DNA of 64,000 nucleotides from Salinibacterium sp. NG253 (GCF_015864945.1 NZ_JADYWF010000001.1:1736378-1800377); one strand, 5' to 3'. Shown: positions 7,779 to 16,549, counted from the first letter of the stretch. The notes: a model not told the origin generated them from the letters alone. Numbers and translations are program-made.

Positions 7779-8186
7779 ATGACTCGATCACCCAACCGCA
7801 TGCTCGGAGCAATCGTCGGAGCATTCTTCGTACTCATCGGCCTGCTCGGCTTTGTCGTCACCGGTGGGGTCGAATTCTTTGCCACCGAAGGGGGATTGCT
7901 CGCCGACGTCTTCAGCGTGAATGGCTTCCACAACGTTGTTCACATCATCATCGGCACCGTCCTCCTGCTGGCAGCACTCGCTAACCGCGCAGCCGCCCGG
8001 GCTCTCAACTCCACCATCGGCTTCGCCTTTCTGGTGCTCGGGTTTGTTGGCCTGATGCTCGTGGGTTCCGAATTCAACGTGCTCGCGCTCAACGCCGCCG
8101 ACAATGCCCTGCACTTTGCGGCAGCCGTAATCCTGCTCTTGGTCGGCATCGGTGCCGACAAACGCGCTACCGGGGTCAGCGCCTAA
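7779..8186 (+). CDS. DUF4383-like four-helix membrane protein
   Basis: 135 residues with four hydrophobic helices (about 10-28, 45-68, 78-96 and 103-124) and the GVEFFA / NGFHNVVHIIIG / NALHFAAAVILL pattern seen in the actinobacterial DUF4383 family. Two histidines within helices 2 and 4 (NVVH, ALHF) are conserved in such proteins. The ATG at 7779 follows agggggaac; an ATG 72 bases upstream has no ribosome binding site. Function unknown, located in the membrane. Confidence 0.75.
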   Translation: MTRSPNRMLGAIVGAFFVLIGLLGFVVTGGVEFFATEGGLLADVFSVNGFHNVVHIIIGTVLLLAALANRAAARALNSTIGFAFLVLGFVGLMLVGSEFNVLALNAADNALHFAAAVILLLVGIGADKRATGVSA

Positions 8187-8238
8187 ACTGCCGGCGGAAG
8201 CGTGACCCGCAACGGCTCACGCGCTGGAAAGGTATCGC

Positions 8239-8772
8239 GTGTCTGCCATTGTTCGCAGTTGGCTCGCCTTCGCCGCTATCGGCGTCGGCGTTATTCACTG
8301 TGCGCTCATCATTGGCGCCCCCGTCGAGCTCGCATTGCCCCTCGGAATCCTCGGTGTGATTGAACTCGGGTGGGGCTTGCTTGCCTTCACTCGCGACCAG
8401 TTGCCCGCGCCGCGCGCCGCGATCGTCGTTGCGCTGGCACCGCTCCTGGCGTGGGGTGCTTTGGTGGCAGCAGCATCCACTTTTCACAGTGCGGCGCTCG
8501 GTTCGGTGTTGGATGTCGCCCCCTGGGGCATCGCGGCAGTGCTCCAGTTGTTCGTGGCGGGGTCGCTTGCGCGGCACTTCCGTCGCGTGAGTGATGGCAC
8601 CGACGCCGCTGCCTCCACCCCCAGCGTTGGACGCTACGTCACCGCCCTCGTGGTGGGTGCTCTCGTGGTCTCCGCCCTCACACTCACTGCCCTCGGCACC
8701 ATAAACGGGCCTAGTACGGGTGGCGATGACGTGGATGACCTCTTCGACATCCCGGGCCACGTCGGCCACTAG
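8239..8772 (+). CDS. Small integral membrane protein, unknown
   Basis: 177 residues from a GTG preceded by ggaaagg. There are three to four hydrophobic segments in residues 5-105 (AFAAIGVGVIHCALI; LGILGVIELGWGLLAF; VVALAPLLAWGALVA) and a last one near 130-150, then a short acidic tail (GGDDVDDLFDIPGHVGH) ending in histidines. It follows the DUF4383-like gene by 52 bases and may be cotranscribed. No function is recognised. Confidence 0.65.
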   Translation: MSAIVRSWLAFAAIGVGVIHCALIIGAPVELALPLGILGVIELGWGLLAFTRDQLPAPRAAIVVALAPLLAWGALVAAASTFHSAALGSVLDVAPWGIAAVLQLFVAGSLARHFRRVSDGTDAAASTPSVGRYVTALVVGALVVSALTLTALGTINGPSTGGDDVDDLFDIPGHVGH

Positions 8773-8821
8773 GCGGTCCCCCGCGCTTCGCGCTTTCCCG
8801 ACTGATTAACCAACTTTTGGA

Positions 8822-8844
8822 GGATGCCCGGTCACGAGGCATCC
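8822..8844 (+). terminator. Hairpin after the small membrane protein gene
   Basis: GGATGCC-nine bases-GGCATCC, a perfect 7-bp stem 49 bases after the stop codon at 8772 and before the haem oxygenase promoter region. There is no clear T-run, so it may be a weak terminator. Confidence 0.4.
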
Positions 8845-8885
8845 CACTAGAGTGAGGGTCACCTAACCCCCTTCTAGGAGACCCC

Positions 8886-9533
8886 GTGGCTGTAATTCCT
8901 TTCTCGCAAGCACTTCGTGAGCGCACCTGGTCGAGCCACGGAGACAGCGAAGGTGCTGACTTCATGAAAGATCTCATGACAGGCAAAGGAACCCGCGAGG
9001 ACTACATCGCGCTAGTGGCACAGCACTACTTCATCTACGAAGCCATCGAGGCAGCCGCCGACCATTTTGCCAGCAACCCTGTTGCCGCGCCCTTCATCAC
9101 CTCGCAGCTCACGCGCCTGCCCGCGATCGAAGCAGACCTCGAGTTTCTGATCGGTGCCGACTGGCGCGACCAGATCGCTCCGCTCCCCACTGCCGCCGCC
9201 TATGCGGCCCGCGTGCGCGAAGTTGCTGCCCAAGACTGGGCTGGCGGGTTCATCGCCCACCACTACACGCGCTACCTCGGCGACCTCTCGGGTGGACAAG
9301 TCATCCGCACGCTCATGCAGCGCCAGTTCGGGTTCGAAACCAACGGTGTTGGCTTCTACCTTTTCGACCAGATCGCCAAGCCCAAAGAGTTCAAAATCAC
9401 GTATCGCGACCAGCTCGACGCTGTCGAGTGGGATGACGCCGAGCGTGACCGCGTCATCGACGAAGTGCTCGCCGCCTACAAGTTCAACACAGACTTGTTC
9501 GTCGACCTGTCGCGCGCAAAAGCGGCCGCCTAG
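8886..9533 (+). CDS. hmuO: Haem oxygenase (biliverdin-producing)
   Basis: 215 residues, the usual length of the HmuO/HO-1 family. It cleaves haem to biliverdin, CO and ferrous iron, releasing iron from host or scavenged haem. His18 (WSSHGDSE) aligns with the proximal haem ligand, and the distal helix glycine motif YLGDLSGGQVI is intact near 135-146, as are the HHYTRY segment before it and the later GFYLFDQI. The GTG start follows taggaga. It is a single gene with no haem importer next to it; the DUF2470 gene 3.3 kb upstream may be functionally related. A canonical iron box was not found upstream. Confidence 0.92.
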   Translation: MAVIPFSQALRERTWSSHGDSEGADFMKDLMTGKGTREDYIALVAQHYFIYEAIEAAADHFASNPVAAPFITSQLTRLPAIEADLEFLIGADWRDQIAPLPTAAAYAARVREVAAQDWAGGFIAHHYTRYLGDLSGGQVIRTLMQRQFGFETNGVGFYLFDQIAKPKEFKITYRDQLDAVEWDDAERDRVIDEVLAAYKFNTDLFVDLSRAKAAA

Positions 9534-9612
9534 CCCCGCCGCGTGGGCCGTGTCGCCGAACCGGCATGGCCCGCTTGGGGTTTTCAGCCCCCGCACGCTC
9601 CCTGGGAGCCCG

Positions 9613-10626
9613 CTAGCCCGCCTCGATCTGGGCGCGCATCGTGTCGAGCGTTTCCAGAATCTCTAGTGAGACATCCAGCGGATGCTCGGGAGCTTCGGTG
9701 CGCCCATCCGCAATGTGTTGGGCAATCGCCGTCGTCTGGAACGACAGCCCTTCGCGGCCGCGGAGTCCGGTGCCGTCGGTGAACTCGGTGCGTTCGTCGT
9801 CGCGCACCACCGCGAACCCGTTCGGCGCATAAAACGGCGTGCGCACCTCAACGCGAGCACGGGTGCCGTTGATGCGGGCCTCCGTGGGTGTGTCGGACTG
9901 CATGGTCGTGTGCAACACGGCCTGGGCACCGGTGGCGTGGTCGAGGATCATGGCCGCCTGCCCGTCAACACCCGTGGCGAGCATCCGTCCCCGAGCGAAC
10001 GCGGCAGTCGGGGTTCCGAGGGCGAAGCGAGAGAACCAGACGGGATAGATGCCGATGTCGCGCAACGAGCCACCGCCCATGGCCGGGTCGAACACGGGCT
10101 GGCCGGCGGGTGCGCCAAAGTTGGCCCCGAAGTCGGCGGTGACAACCTTCAGATCGCCGAGCTCACCTTCGGCGAGGAGCTGCGCAATGATCGTGGTCTG
10201 CGGCAAGAAGCGCGTCCACATGGCTTCCATGGCGAACACGCCAGCGGCGCGGGCGGCATCCACAATCACGCGAGCATCCGCCGCATCAATGCCGAGCGGC
10301 TTTTCGATGAGCACGTGCTTGCCTGCTGAGATCGCAAGCAACGCCAGCGGTCGGTGAAAAACGTTCGGCGCGGCAACGTAGATGATGTCGACCTCGGGGT
10401 CGGCCACTAGCTGTTCATAGCTGCCATAGCTGCGCCCGATGCCGTGCTTCCTAGCGAACTCAGCGGCACGGTCAGCAGAACGCGACGCGACGGCCACCAC
10501 TCGCTGATCGGTGTTGGCATGCATGGCGGCAACCCAGTCCGTGGCAATCCCGCCCGGAGCAAGAACGCCCCAGCGCAACATTGGCCCACCACGAAGCGGG
10601 GTCGCAGTCGATTCAGGCAGAATCAC
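9613..10626 (-). CDS. Gfo/Idh/MocA-family oxidoreductase
   Basis: 337 residues from the GTG at 10626, which overlaps the stop of the preceding acetyltransferase gene (GTGA); an ATG at 10581 (MLRWGVLAPG) is the alternative. An N-terminal Rossmann domain starts with GVLAPGGIATDW and includes the AAPNVFH and EKPLGIDAADA segments, where the EKP lysine binds the nicotinamide cofactor and is catalytic. The C-terminal beta-sheet domain has GGGSLRDIGIYPV. Members oxidise or reduce sugars, inositols or dihydrodiols with NAD(P); the DIGIYP form resembles dimeric dihydrodiol dehydrogenases. Substrate unknown. Confidence 0.85.
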   Translation of the reverse strand: MILPESTATPLRGGPMLRWGVLAPGGIATDWVAAMHANTDQRVVAVASRSADRAAEFARKHGIGRSYGSYEQLVADPEVDIIYVAAPNVFHRPLALLAISAGKHVLIEKPLGIDAADARVIVDAARAAGVFAMEAMWTRFLPQTTIIAQLLAEGELGDLKVVTADFGANFGAPAGQPVFDPAMGGGSLRDIGIYPVWFSRFALGTPTAAFARGRMLATGVDGQAAMILDHATGAQAVLHTTMQSDTPTEARINGTRARVEVRTPFYAPNGFAVVRDDERTEFTDGTGLRGREGLSFQTTAIAQHIADGRTEAPEHPLDVSLEILETLDTMRAQIEAG

Positions 10627-11216
10627 GACAGTTCCATTCCCATGTAAATCGAGTCAGCGCCCCGAGCAAGCTCTGTGAAACCCAGGTGGCGGTAGAACGC
10701 GATGGCGTTGTGGTTGTCTTCGCCCACATCGAGATGGATGCCGCCCACACCGCGAGCGCGCAGCGCCTCGAACAGTGTCTCGAGCATCGTTCGCCCGAGG
10801 CCTTGCCCCTGAGCGCGCGGCAGAAGATCGATGTGCAGGTGGGCCGGATAGTCGGCCACAACAGCCTCGGGCGCCGTGACCGGAGTGTGAAGGTGCGAGA
10901 TGAGTTCGTCGTCGAGCGAATCACCCGCCGTCGACGGGTACTGGTCGCGCAATATCGGCCACCACTCACGCTCTTGCCACGCCTCAAACTGGCGCGTGTC
11001 TGCGGCGCCAAGAACATAGCCAGCGACTCCGAGTTCGTCCGCGATCACGAACGCGAGATCGGGCGCACCGACCAGATACGGGCCAACGTAGATGTGGCCG
11101 AGGAGGTCGGGATTCTCGTAGAGCGCGCTCCCATCAGCCCCGGCATCCGCTGTCTGAAGACAGACTCGGTAGGTGCCGGGGAGGTCATAGAGACCCGCAG
11201 GCCGAATGTGACTCAT
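10623..11216 (-). CDS. GNAT-family acetyltransferase
   Basis: 197 residues with the acetyl-CoA pyrophosphate-binding motif as RAQGQGLGRTML near 133-144 and a following DVGEDNHNAIAFYRHLGF segment typical of motif B. Similar bacterial GNATs and the catalytic half of O-GlcNAcase-linked GNATs share this long N-terminal part (YENPDLLGHIYVGPYL). The downstream oxidoreductase gene starts within its stop codon, so the two are translationally coupled. The start at 11216 faces a cluster of DasR-like sites, making coregulation with the amino-sugar operon possible. Confidence 0.8.
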   Translation of the reverse strand: MSHIRPAGLYDLPGTYRVCLQTADAGADGSALYENPDLLGHIYVGPYLVGAPDLAFVIADELGVAGYVLGAADTRQFEAWQEREWWPILRDQYPSTAGDSLDDELISHLHTPVTAPEAVVADYPAHLHIDLLPRAQGQGLGRTMLETLFEALRARGVGGIHLDVGEDNHNAIAFYRHLGFTELARGADSIYMGMELS

Positions 11217-11240
11217 GGATTCACCATATCGCCCGCGTCA

Positions 11241-11254
11241 ACTGGTCTAGTTCC
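11241..11254. promoter_or_regulatory. DasR-like (dre) site 1
   Basis: ACTGGTCTAGTTCC matches the first ten positions of the dre consensus A(G/C)TGGTCTAGACCA from streptomycete DasR, with the right half degenerate. It is 25 bases from the acetyltransferase start. Confidence 0.5.
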
Positions 11255-11275
11255 GCGGTCTCGCGTTGGCAACGG

Positions 11276-11289
11276 AGTGGTCTAGACAG
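11276..11289. promoter_or_regulatory. DasR-like (dre) site 2
   Basis: AGTGGTCTAGACAG matches the dre consensus at 12 of 14 positions and contains the core TGGTCTAGAC. It is the best of the three sites between the acetyltransferase and the GntR gene. Confidence 0.7.
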
Positions 11290-11372
11290 AGCAGCGTTGA
11301 CCGCGAACTTTGGGGCGCAATTCGCTCATTTGCTTGTATGTTTCGAGCATATTTCGGGCAAATGTACCCCGG

Positions 11373-11386
11373 AGTGGTCTAATTGG
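11373..11386. promoter_or_regulatory. DasR-like (dre) site 3
   Basis: AGTGGTCTAATTGG carries the strong left half of the dre consensus, with a degenerate right half. It ends 22 bases before the start of the GntR gene, where it would block initiation. Confidence 0.5.
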
Positions 11387-11407
11387 CTCTTTACCAGGGT
11401 GGCGAAA

Positions 11408-12166
11408 ATGGGCTCTAATGAGAGCGTGACCGTTGTCGAGGAAACCACCAGACACACCCTGAGAGCACGCTTGCGAGAACTCGTAGCGTCGACAGAGGTG
11501 GGCAAGAGCCTGCCAAGCGAACGCGATCTCAGTGCCCGCTGGGGTGTCGCACGCATGACCATTCGTCGCGCCGTCGACGCTCTCGTCGCCGAAGGCCTCG
11601 TTGAACGACGCCACGGTTCCGGCACCTACGTGACCCCGCAACCCTTCGTGCGCCTGCTCGGGCTCACCTCGTTCTCGCAAGATATGCGCGACCGTGGCCT
11701 CGAACCGGGCGCCCGCCTCCTTGCTTACCGGGTGGCTCCCGCGGATGCCGCGATCTCCACTCAATTGCAGATCTCTGCCGGCGATCCTGTCGTCAGCTTC
11801 ACGCGCCTGCGTTTAGGCAGTGGCGAAGCCATGGCGGTTGAGACTGTCTGGATTCCCCAAGCCCTCGTTCCCGGCATCAACGGTAGCGACCTCGGCGGCT
11901 CCCTCTACGAACTGCTGAGCAGCCGCTACCGCATCTCCCCCGGTGCCGCCAATGTTTCGATCGAGCCTGTGTTGCCCGACGAGCGCGTGCGCGAGCTGCT
12001 CACCATCTCCGAGAATCAGGCCTGCCTGCGCATCCGAATGGTCGACTCTGATGCCCGTGGAAACATCATCATGATCGCCAATTGCTTCTATCGCGGCGAC
12101 AAGTACCAGCTCACAGCTCAGGTCTCAGGCGGTGCGTTCTCGGCCGAACAATCCCGGAACAGCTAA
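11408..12166 (+). CDS. GntR/HutC-family (DasR/NagR-like) regulator
   Basis: 252 residues with an N-terminal winged helix-turn-helix (SLPSERDLSARWGVARMTIRR, then ERRHGSGTYV in the wing) and a C-terminal UTRA effector domain (TSFSQDMRDRGLEPGARLL, PVVSFTRLRL, ETVWIPQALVPG). DasR and NagR of this type sense phosphorylated amino sugars such as GlcN-6-P. The ATG at 11408 follows agggtgg and keeps site 3 just upstream; a GTG at 11426 is also possible. Three dre-like sites upstream imply autoregulation. The stop TAA overlaps the kinase ATG (TAATG). Confidence 0.88.
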   Translation: MGSNESVTVVEETTRHTLRARLRELVASTEVGKSLPSERDLSARWGVARMTIRRAVDALVAEGLVERRHGSGTYVTPQPFVRLLGLTSFSQDMRDRGLEPGARLLAYRVAPADAAISTQLQISAGDPVVSFTRLRLGSGEAMAVETVWIPQALVPGINGSDLGGSLYELLSSRYRISPGAANVSIEPVLPDERVRELLTISENQACLRIRMVDSDARGNIIMIANCFYRGDKYQLTAQVSGGAFSAEQSRNS

Positions 12167-13089
12167 TGCTTCGGGTTCTCGCTGTCGATGGCGGACAGTC
12201 CGGAATTCGCCTCAAAAGCAGCGCACAGCCTGGCACTGTTGAAGTCGATGGGGTGAGCCGCCTTGAAGGCGACACGATGCGCACGGTTGCGGCCGCAGTC
12301 GCGAGCGCCTGGGCACACGGCAAGTTCGAGCCGGTTGATCGTGTCGTGATGGGTCTCACTACGTCCCCCGCGGATGTTGCATCGTCCACCCGTCTCGCTG
12401 AACTTGTCGCGGCAACGACCGGGGCCAGCGAGGTCTGGATCGCAGATGACACCGTCACCTCCCACGCCGGAGCACTCTCCATCGAATCCGGCGTCTCGCT
12501 CATCACCGGCACCGGCGTTGCCTGTCTCGCTGTGCGCCCCACAGGAGAATCCCATGCGGTCGACGGCGATGGCTATCTCTTGGGGGATGCCGGCGGCGGG
12601 TTCTGGATCGGCAGTCGCGGCATCTCTGCTGTGCTCAAAGAACGTGACGGGCGCGGACCAAGCACCGCCCTGACGGCGCGAGCGGCAGAACACTTCGATG
12701 GTCTCACTAATCTTGCCGCACGCCTCCATAGTGCGCACCGCCCGGTCAACCGCATCGCCCAGTTCGCGCGTGCCGTGCTCGCTTCGGCCGCTGAGGGGGA
12801 TGCCGCCGCCGACGCCATTGTGATCGAAGCGGCCTACGAACTCTTCCTCACCGCTCGTGTCGGAGTTCGGTGGGTGGGCGATGATGCCCCGTTGGCTCTT
12901 GGCGGCAAACTGCTAGGACCGAACACTCTCCTCTTCGCCCGCCTCGTTGAACATCTCGCCAGCGAAGGCATGTCGTTCCGCCCCGCGGATGCGTCAGCTC
13001 TCGAAGGTTCGCTCCTGCTCGGCGCTGGCGACACCGACAATCTCTATCGCGATCTCATCCACGTGTGGAAAAAAGGAACACCCGCATGA
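12166..13089 (+). CDS. BadF/BadG-type ATPase, probable N-acetylglucosamine kinase
   Basis: 307 residues of the BadF/BadG/BcrA/BcrD ATPase family in the actin-like ASKHA fold. The phosphate-1 loop reads LAVDGGQSGIRL at the N-terminus, the phosphate-2 part LITGTGVACLAV near 112-123, and DGDGYLLGDAGGGFWIG near 134-150 is the family signature seen in GlcNAc kinases. It would phosphorylate an imported or released amino sugar at C6 using ATP in the cytoplasm, producing the effector that the neighbouring regulator senses. Starts within the stop of the regulator and ends overlapping the SIS gene (ATGA). Confidence 0.82.
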   Translation: MLRVLAVDGGQSGIRLKSSAQPGTVEVDGVSRLEGDTMRTVAAAVASAWAHGKFEPVDRVVMGLTTSPADVASSTRLAELVAATTGASEVWIADDTVTSHAGALSIESGVSLITGTGVACLAVRPTGESHAVDGDGYLLGDAGGGFWIGSRGISAVLKERDGRGPSTALTARAAEHFDGLTNLAARLHSAHRPVNRIAQFARAVLASAAEGDAAADAIVIEAAYELFLTARVGVRWVGDDAPLALGGKLLGPNTLLFARLVEHLASEGMSFRPADASALEGSLLLGAGDTDNLYRDLIHVWKKGTPA

Positions 13090-13844
13090 CACTCACGAGC
13101 CCCCCGATTCTCGATGTGCAGTCACCCGCTGCGCGCTACTTGGCGCGCGCGACGCAGCTCATCGAGCGACTGACCACCGATGAAGGTCCGAACATTGTGG
13201 CGGCATCCCGCCTCGTTGCTGACGTGCTCATCAACCGCCGCACGGTTCACATTTTTGGCACCGGCCACTCCCACATGCTCGCCGAAGAGCTCTACTACCG
13301 AGCCGGCGGCCTCGTCAACGTTCAGCCGCTGCTCTTTGAGGGCCTCATGTTGCACACGAGTGCGCCGCTCAGCACCTCCCTCGAACGACTGCCCGGGCTC
13401 GCCGCGGCGCTGCTGCGCGATCACCCCATCGCCGCGAATGACGTGCTGATCGTGGCATCCAACTCCGGCAGCAACGCCGTCACGTCTGAACTCGTGCAGC
13501 AGGTGGTGGCCAATGGCACCCCCGTCATTGCCCTCACGAGCCTGACGCACGCCACCTCCCCCGAGGCCCGAGCGACTACGCTCCCGCGACTGCACGAACT
13601 CGCCACCGTCGTGATCGATAACGGTGGCGCGGTCGGCGACGCGGCCGTTGACATCGCCGGGCTGAGCAGCCGGGTGTCTGCCACCTCTACTGTGGTGGGA
13701 GCGGCCATTCTCAATGCCGTCATGGCCGAAGCTATCCAGCTCTCTGTTAGTGCCGGAGTCACTCCCGACATTTATGAGAGCAGCAACACCACCAGCGGCG
13801 ATGCCAGCAACCTCAAATTCACCACCCCGATAACCACACCATGA
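13086..13844 (+). CDS. SIS-domain sugar isomerase-like protein (UPF0309 type)
   Basis: 252 residues forming one SIS (sugar isomerase) phosphosugar-binding domain: VHIFGTGHSHMLAEEL near 52-67 is the first loop and VLIVASNSGSNAVTSEL near 119-135 the phosphate-binding SxSGxS-like loop. MurQ, GmhA and NagB2-type proteins share the fold. In this operon it may isomerise, deaminate or de-etherify an N-acetylhexosamine 6-phosphate; no nagA or nagB is next to it. The ATG overlaps the kinase stop, and its own stop overlaps the GH84 ATG. Confidence 0.8.
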   Translation: MTLTSPPILDVQSPAARYLARATQLIERLTTDEGPNIVAASRLVADVLINRRTVHIFGTGHSHMLAEELYYRAGGLVNVQPLLFEGLMLHTSAPLSTSLERLPGLAAALLRDHPIAANDVLIVASNSGSNAVTSELVQQVVANGTPVIALTSLTHATSPEARATTLPRLHELATVVIDNGGAVGDAAVDIAGLSSRVSATSTVVGAAILNAVMAEAIQLSVSAGVTPDIYESSNTTSGDASNLKFTTPITTP

Positions 13845-15253
13845 CTCCACGCTCCCGAGCCATCTCCGACTCCTCAGCTTTCGCCATTCGCGGCGTCATC
13901 GAGGGGTTCTACGGCGCGCCCTGGAGCCACGAACAACGCCTCGACCTCATCAGCTTCCTCGGCAACCGCGGCATGAACACCTTCGTGTACTCGCCCAAAG
14001 ATGACCCGCTCGTTCGTCACGAATGGCGCACCCCCTACGCTGGCACCGAGCTCGCCCGCATGGCCGAACTCATCACACGCTGTGACGACAACGACCTGAC
14101 GTTCATGTACTGCCTCTCCCCCGGGCTCACCATGAAGTACTCGAGCAACGACGACATCGAGATGCTGCTCGCGAAGTTCAGCGCCGTGCGCGAATTGGGC
14201 GTCACCAACTTTGGACTGCTACTGGATGACATCCCGGCCCGACTCCAGCATCCGGCCGACGTGGCAGCATTTCCCGATCTCGTCACCGCCCACCAATCGC
14301 TCATTGGGAATGTCTTTTCGCAGTTCGACGCCGACACCCACCTCACGGTGTGTCCCACGCAGTACTGGGGCTACGGCGACGAGGACTACATCACTCGCCT
14401 TGGGCGCGGCATTGATCCGCGCATCGACCTCTTCTGGACCGGCCGCGCCATTTGCTCCGCCACTCTCGATCTTGCCGACGCTGCCGTCTTTGCCCGGTCA
14501 ACCGGCCGCCCCGCGACCTACTGGGATAACTATCCGGTGAACGATGTCGCGATGGGCCACGAGCTCCACATCGGCCCCTACCAAGGTCGCGATCCGCAAT
14601 TGCACCGCTTTTCGACGGGCATCATCGCTAATGGCATGGAGCTCTTCGAATCATCCAAGATTCCCTTCGCCACTATCGCCGACTACCTGCGCGACCCCGA
14701 GAACTACGACCCCGAGGCCAGCTGGAAACAAGCGCTACTGGATGTCGTTGGCCAAGATAACCTCGACGACTTCAGTCTGTTTGCTGACACGGTTCGTTCC
14801 TCGTGCCTCTCGGCTGACGATGCGCCGGTACTAGGCGAGGCCCTCGAGCGCTTCACTTTTGAGTCGGAATACGGTGATGCCGCCACCGCTGCCGCCAACC
14901 TGCTCGCAGTTGCCCACACCATGCTCGGTGCCGCAGACCGGTTGCTCGACGGCCCCGTGGCAAACCCGCAGCTCATTGCCGAAGTGCGGCCGTGGCTTGA
15001 ATCGTTCCGCGTGGGCGCGCGCGCACTCGTGGAAGTCGCAGAGCTCGCCGCCGCCGGTCGCCTCTCCACCGCTGGCCCCAGCCGGCTTCTCCCCTATCTC
15101 GATACCCTTCGCGCAGCCCGCCGTCGCGTCTTTGGCGACCTGCTCGATATGACTTTGGCAGAACTCGTTTCCGCCGGGGGCTCACCACCCGCAACACCTG
15201 CATCACCCCGCACTGCATCACCCGACACTGCATCACCTACAGCAAAGGAATGA
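13841..15253 (+). CDS. GH84 beta-N-acetylglucosaminidase (O-GlcNAcase/hyaluronidase family)
   Basis: 470 residues beginning almost directly with the catalytic barrel: RGVIEGFYGAPWSHEQRLDL is the family entry motif, YVYSPKDDP-like FVYSPKDDPLVRHEWR binds the N-acetyl group, and LLLDDIPARL holds the paired Asp-Asp that run substrate-assisted hydrolysis. CPTQYWGYG and YWDNYPVND follow. The enzyme removes terminal beta-linked GlcNAc. There is no signal peptide, so it should act in the cytosol on sugars brought in by the ABC transporter. A C-terminal helical region (about 320-440) is followed by a low-complexity Ser/Thr/Pro/Ala tail repeating (T)ASPxTAS. Translationally overlapped on both sides. 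Confidence 0.9.
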   Translation: MTPRSRAISDSSAFAIRGVIEGFYGAPWSHEQRLDLISFLGNRGMNTFVYSPKDDPLVRHEWRTPYAGTELARMAELITRCDDNDLTFMYCLSPGLTMKYSSNDDIEMLLAKFSAVRELGVTNFGLLLDDIPARLQHPADVAAFPDLVTAHQSLIGNVFSQFDADTHLTVCPTQYWGYGDEDYITRLGRGIDPRIDLFWTGRAICSATLDLADAAVFARSTGRPATYWDNYPVNDVAMGHELHIGPYQGRDPQLHRFSTGIIANGMELFESSKIPFATIADYLRDPENYDPEASWKQALLDVVGQDNLDDFSLFADTVRSSCLSADDAPVLGEALERFTFESEYGDAATAAANLLAVAHTMLGAADRLLDGPVANPQLIAEVRPWLESFRVGARALVEVAELAAAGRLSTAGPSRLLPYLDTLRAARRRVFGDLLDMTLAELVSAGGSPPATPASPRTASPDTASPTAKE

Positions 15254-15255
15254 TC

Positions 15256-16524
15256 ATGCCCGTCACGAGAAAGAAGACTCTCGCTGCTGTCGCTGCCCTC
15301 AGCGCCACAGCACTGATCCTTACCGGTTGTTCAGCCGACGGCGGAAGCTCCGACGACAACGTGCTCCGCATCGCCATGGGTTCCCCTGGTGAAGCTCAGA
15401 TCCGCGTCTGGGACGACGTAGCGGCACAGTACGAAGCCGCCAACCCCGACGTCACTGTCGAAATGAACTACCAAGACGACGATCTGTACCAAACCATCGG
15501 GCTTCCCAACCTGCTCAACGGCCGCAACGCTCCAGACATCTACTTTGAATGGGCGGGAGCGCGACTGGAACAGCGTGCCGCTGACGGATTTGCTGCCGAT
15601 CTCACGGAAGCCGTGACATCCGGTCCCATTGCTGGTCTCTTCGATGACGAAGTCTTCACCTCGCTCACCGTCGATGGCGCCGTCGTGATGGTGCCTCACT
15701 CCGCCGATGTCACCAACGTGCTCTGGTACAACGAAGACATCTTTGCGGATGCCGGACTCACGCCTCCCACCACCTGGGCGGAACTGCTCGACACCTGTGA
15801 CGCGCTCAACGCCGAGGGAATCATCCCGATCGCCTCGGGCAACAAGGACCTGTGGGCTGCGGGTAACTGGCTCGCCCACCTGACCTCCCGCGTTGTGGGC
15901 GAAGAGGCTTATAGCTCGGCGCTTGCGGGTGACACCGACTTCAACACTCCCGAGTGGATTGAAGCCTTCGGCTATGTTGAAGAGCTTGCCGACCACAACT
16001 GCGTCAACGAGAGCGTCAACGCCGTCGATGACAACGAGGGTGCTCAACTCTTCTTCCAGGGCAAGGCCGCAATGCACGCGATTGGTTCGTGGCTCGTGAG
16101 CTGGGCGATCGATGAGGCGCCTGACCTTAACTTCGACTACGTGAACCTCCCGGCTATGCCCGGCGAAGGCAACCAAGAGAGCGTCATCGGTGTTGTCACC
16201 GGGTACGTCGTCAACGCCAAGAGCACCAAGCAGGATGAGGCCGCCGAGTTCTTGGCCCTGCTCAACAGCGACGAGAACGTTCAGCAGTTCATCGGTGCCG
16301 AGCTCACTCCGATGACCCTGTCGGCCGCGTCGGGTGAAGACATCGATTCGCGCACCGCATCGCTCACGTCTCTGCTTGAGACCGCTCCCGCGATCGTGCT
16401 GCCGCCCGACAACGGCTACGACCTCGAGACCGCCAATGCGCTCTACGCGGCTCTCGCTGAGGTTTTGGGTGGCCAGAGTTCGCCCGCGGATGCCGTTGCC
16501 GGCATCGATCAAAAGCTTGGCTAA
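15256..16524 (+). CDS. Sugar ABC transporter substrate-binding lipoprotein
   Basis: 422 residues with a basic n-region (VTRKKT), a hydrophobic helix and the lipobox LTGC with Cys25, so it is lipid-anchored outside the membrane. The remainder is the family 1 solute-binding fold (MalE/UgpB type): VWDDVAAQYEAANPDV, NLLNGRNAPDIYFEW, PHSADVTNVLWYNEDIF. The ATG at 15256 is preferred because aaagga sits six bases before it; an ATG at 15250 overlaps the GH84 stop. It should capture an oligosaccharide or glycoconjugate containing GlcNAc. A strong hairpin separates it from the permease genes. No ATPase gene is present, so a shared MsiK-type ATPase elsewhere probably powers it. Confidence 0.9.
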   Translation: MPVTRKKTLAAVAALSATALILTGCSADGGSSDDNVLRIAMGSPGEAQIRVWDDVAAQYEAANPDVTVEMNYQDDDLYQTIGLPNLLNGRNAPDIYFEWAGARLEQRAADGFAADLTEAVTSGPIAGLFDDEVFTSLTVDGAVVMVPHSADVTNVLWYNEDIFADAGLTPPTTWAELLDTCDALNAEGIIPIASGNKDLWAAGNWLAHLTSRVVGEEAYSSALAGDTDFNTPEWIEAFGYVEELADHNCVNESVNAVDDNEGAQLFFQGKAAMHAIGSWLVSWAIDEAPDLNFDYVNLPAMPGEGNQESVIGVVTGYVVNAKSTKQDEAAEFLALLNSDENVQQFIGAELTPMTLSAASGEDIDSRTASLTSLLETAPAIVLPPDNGYDLETANALYAALAEVLGGQSSPADAVAGIDQKLG

Positions 16525-16549
16525 CACCCTCCCCGTTAGCTAGCCGACC

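Noticed and set aside
8860-8886. Possible iron box before haem oxygenase (cacctaacccc)
   Set aside because: Only a short half-match to the DtxR/IdeR consensus; not palindromic.
15331-16527. 398-codon open frame antisense to the sugar-binding lipoprotein
   Set aside because: Shadow of a well-supported gene on the other strand.
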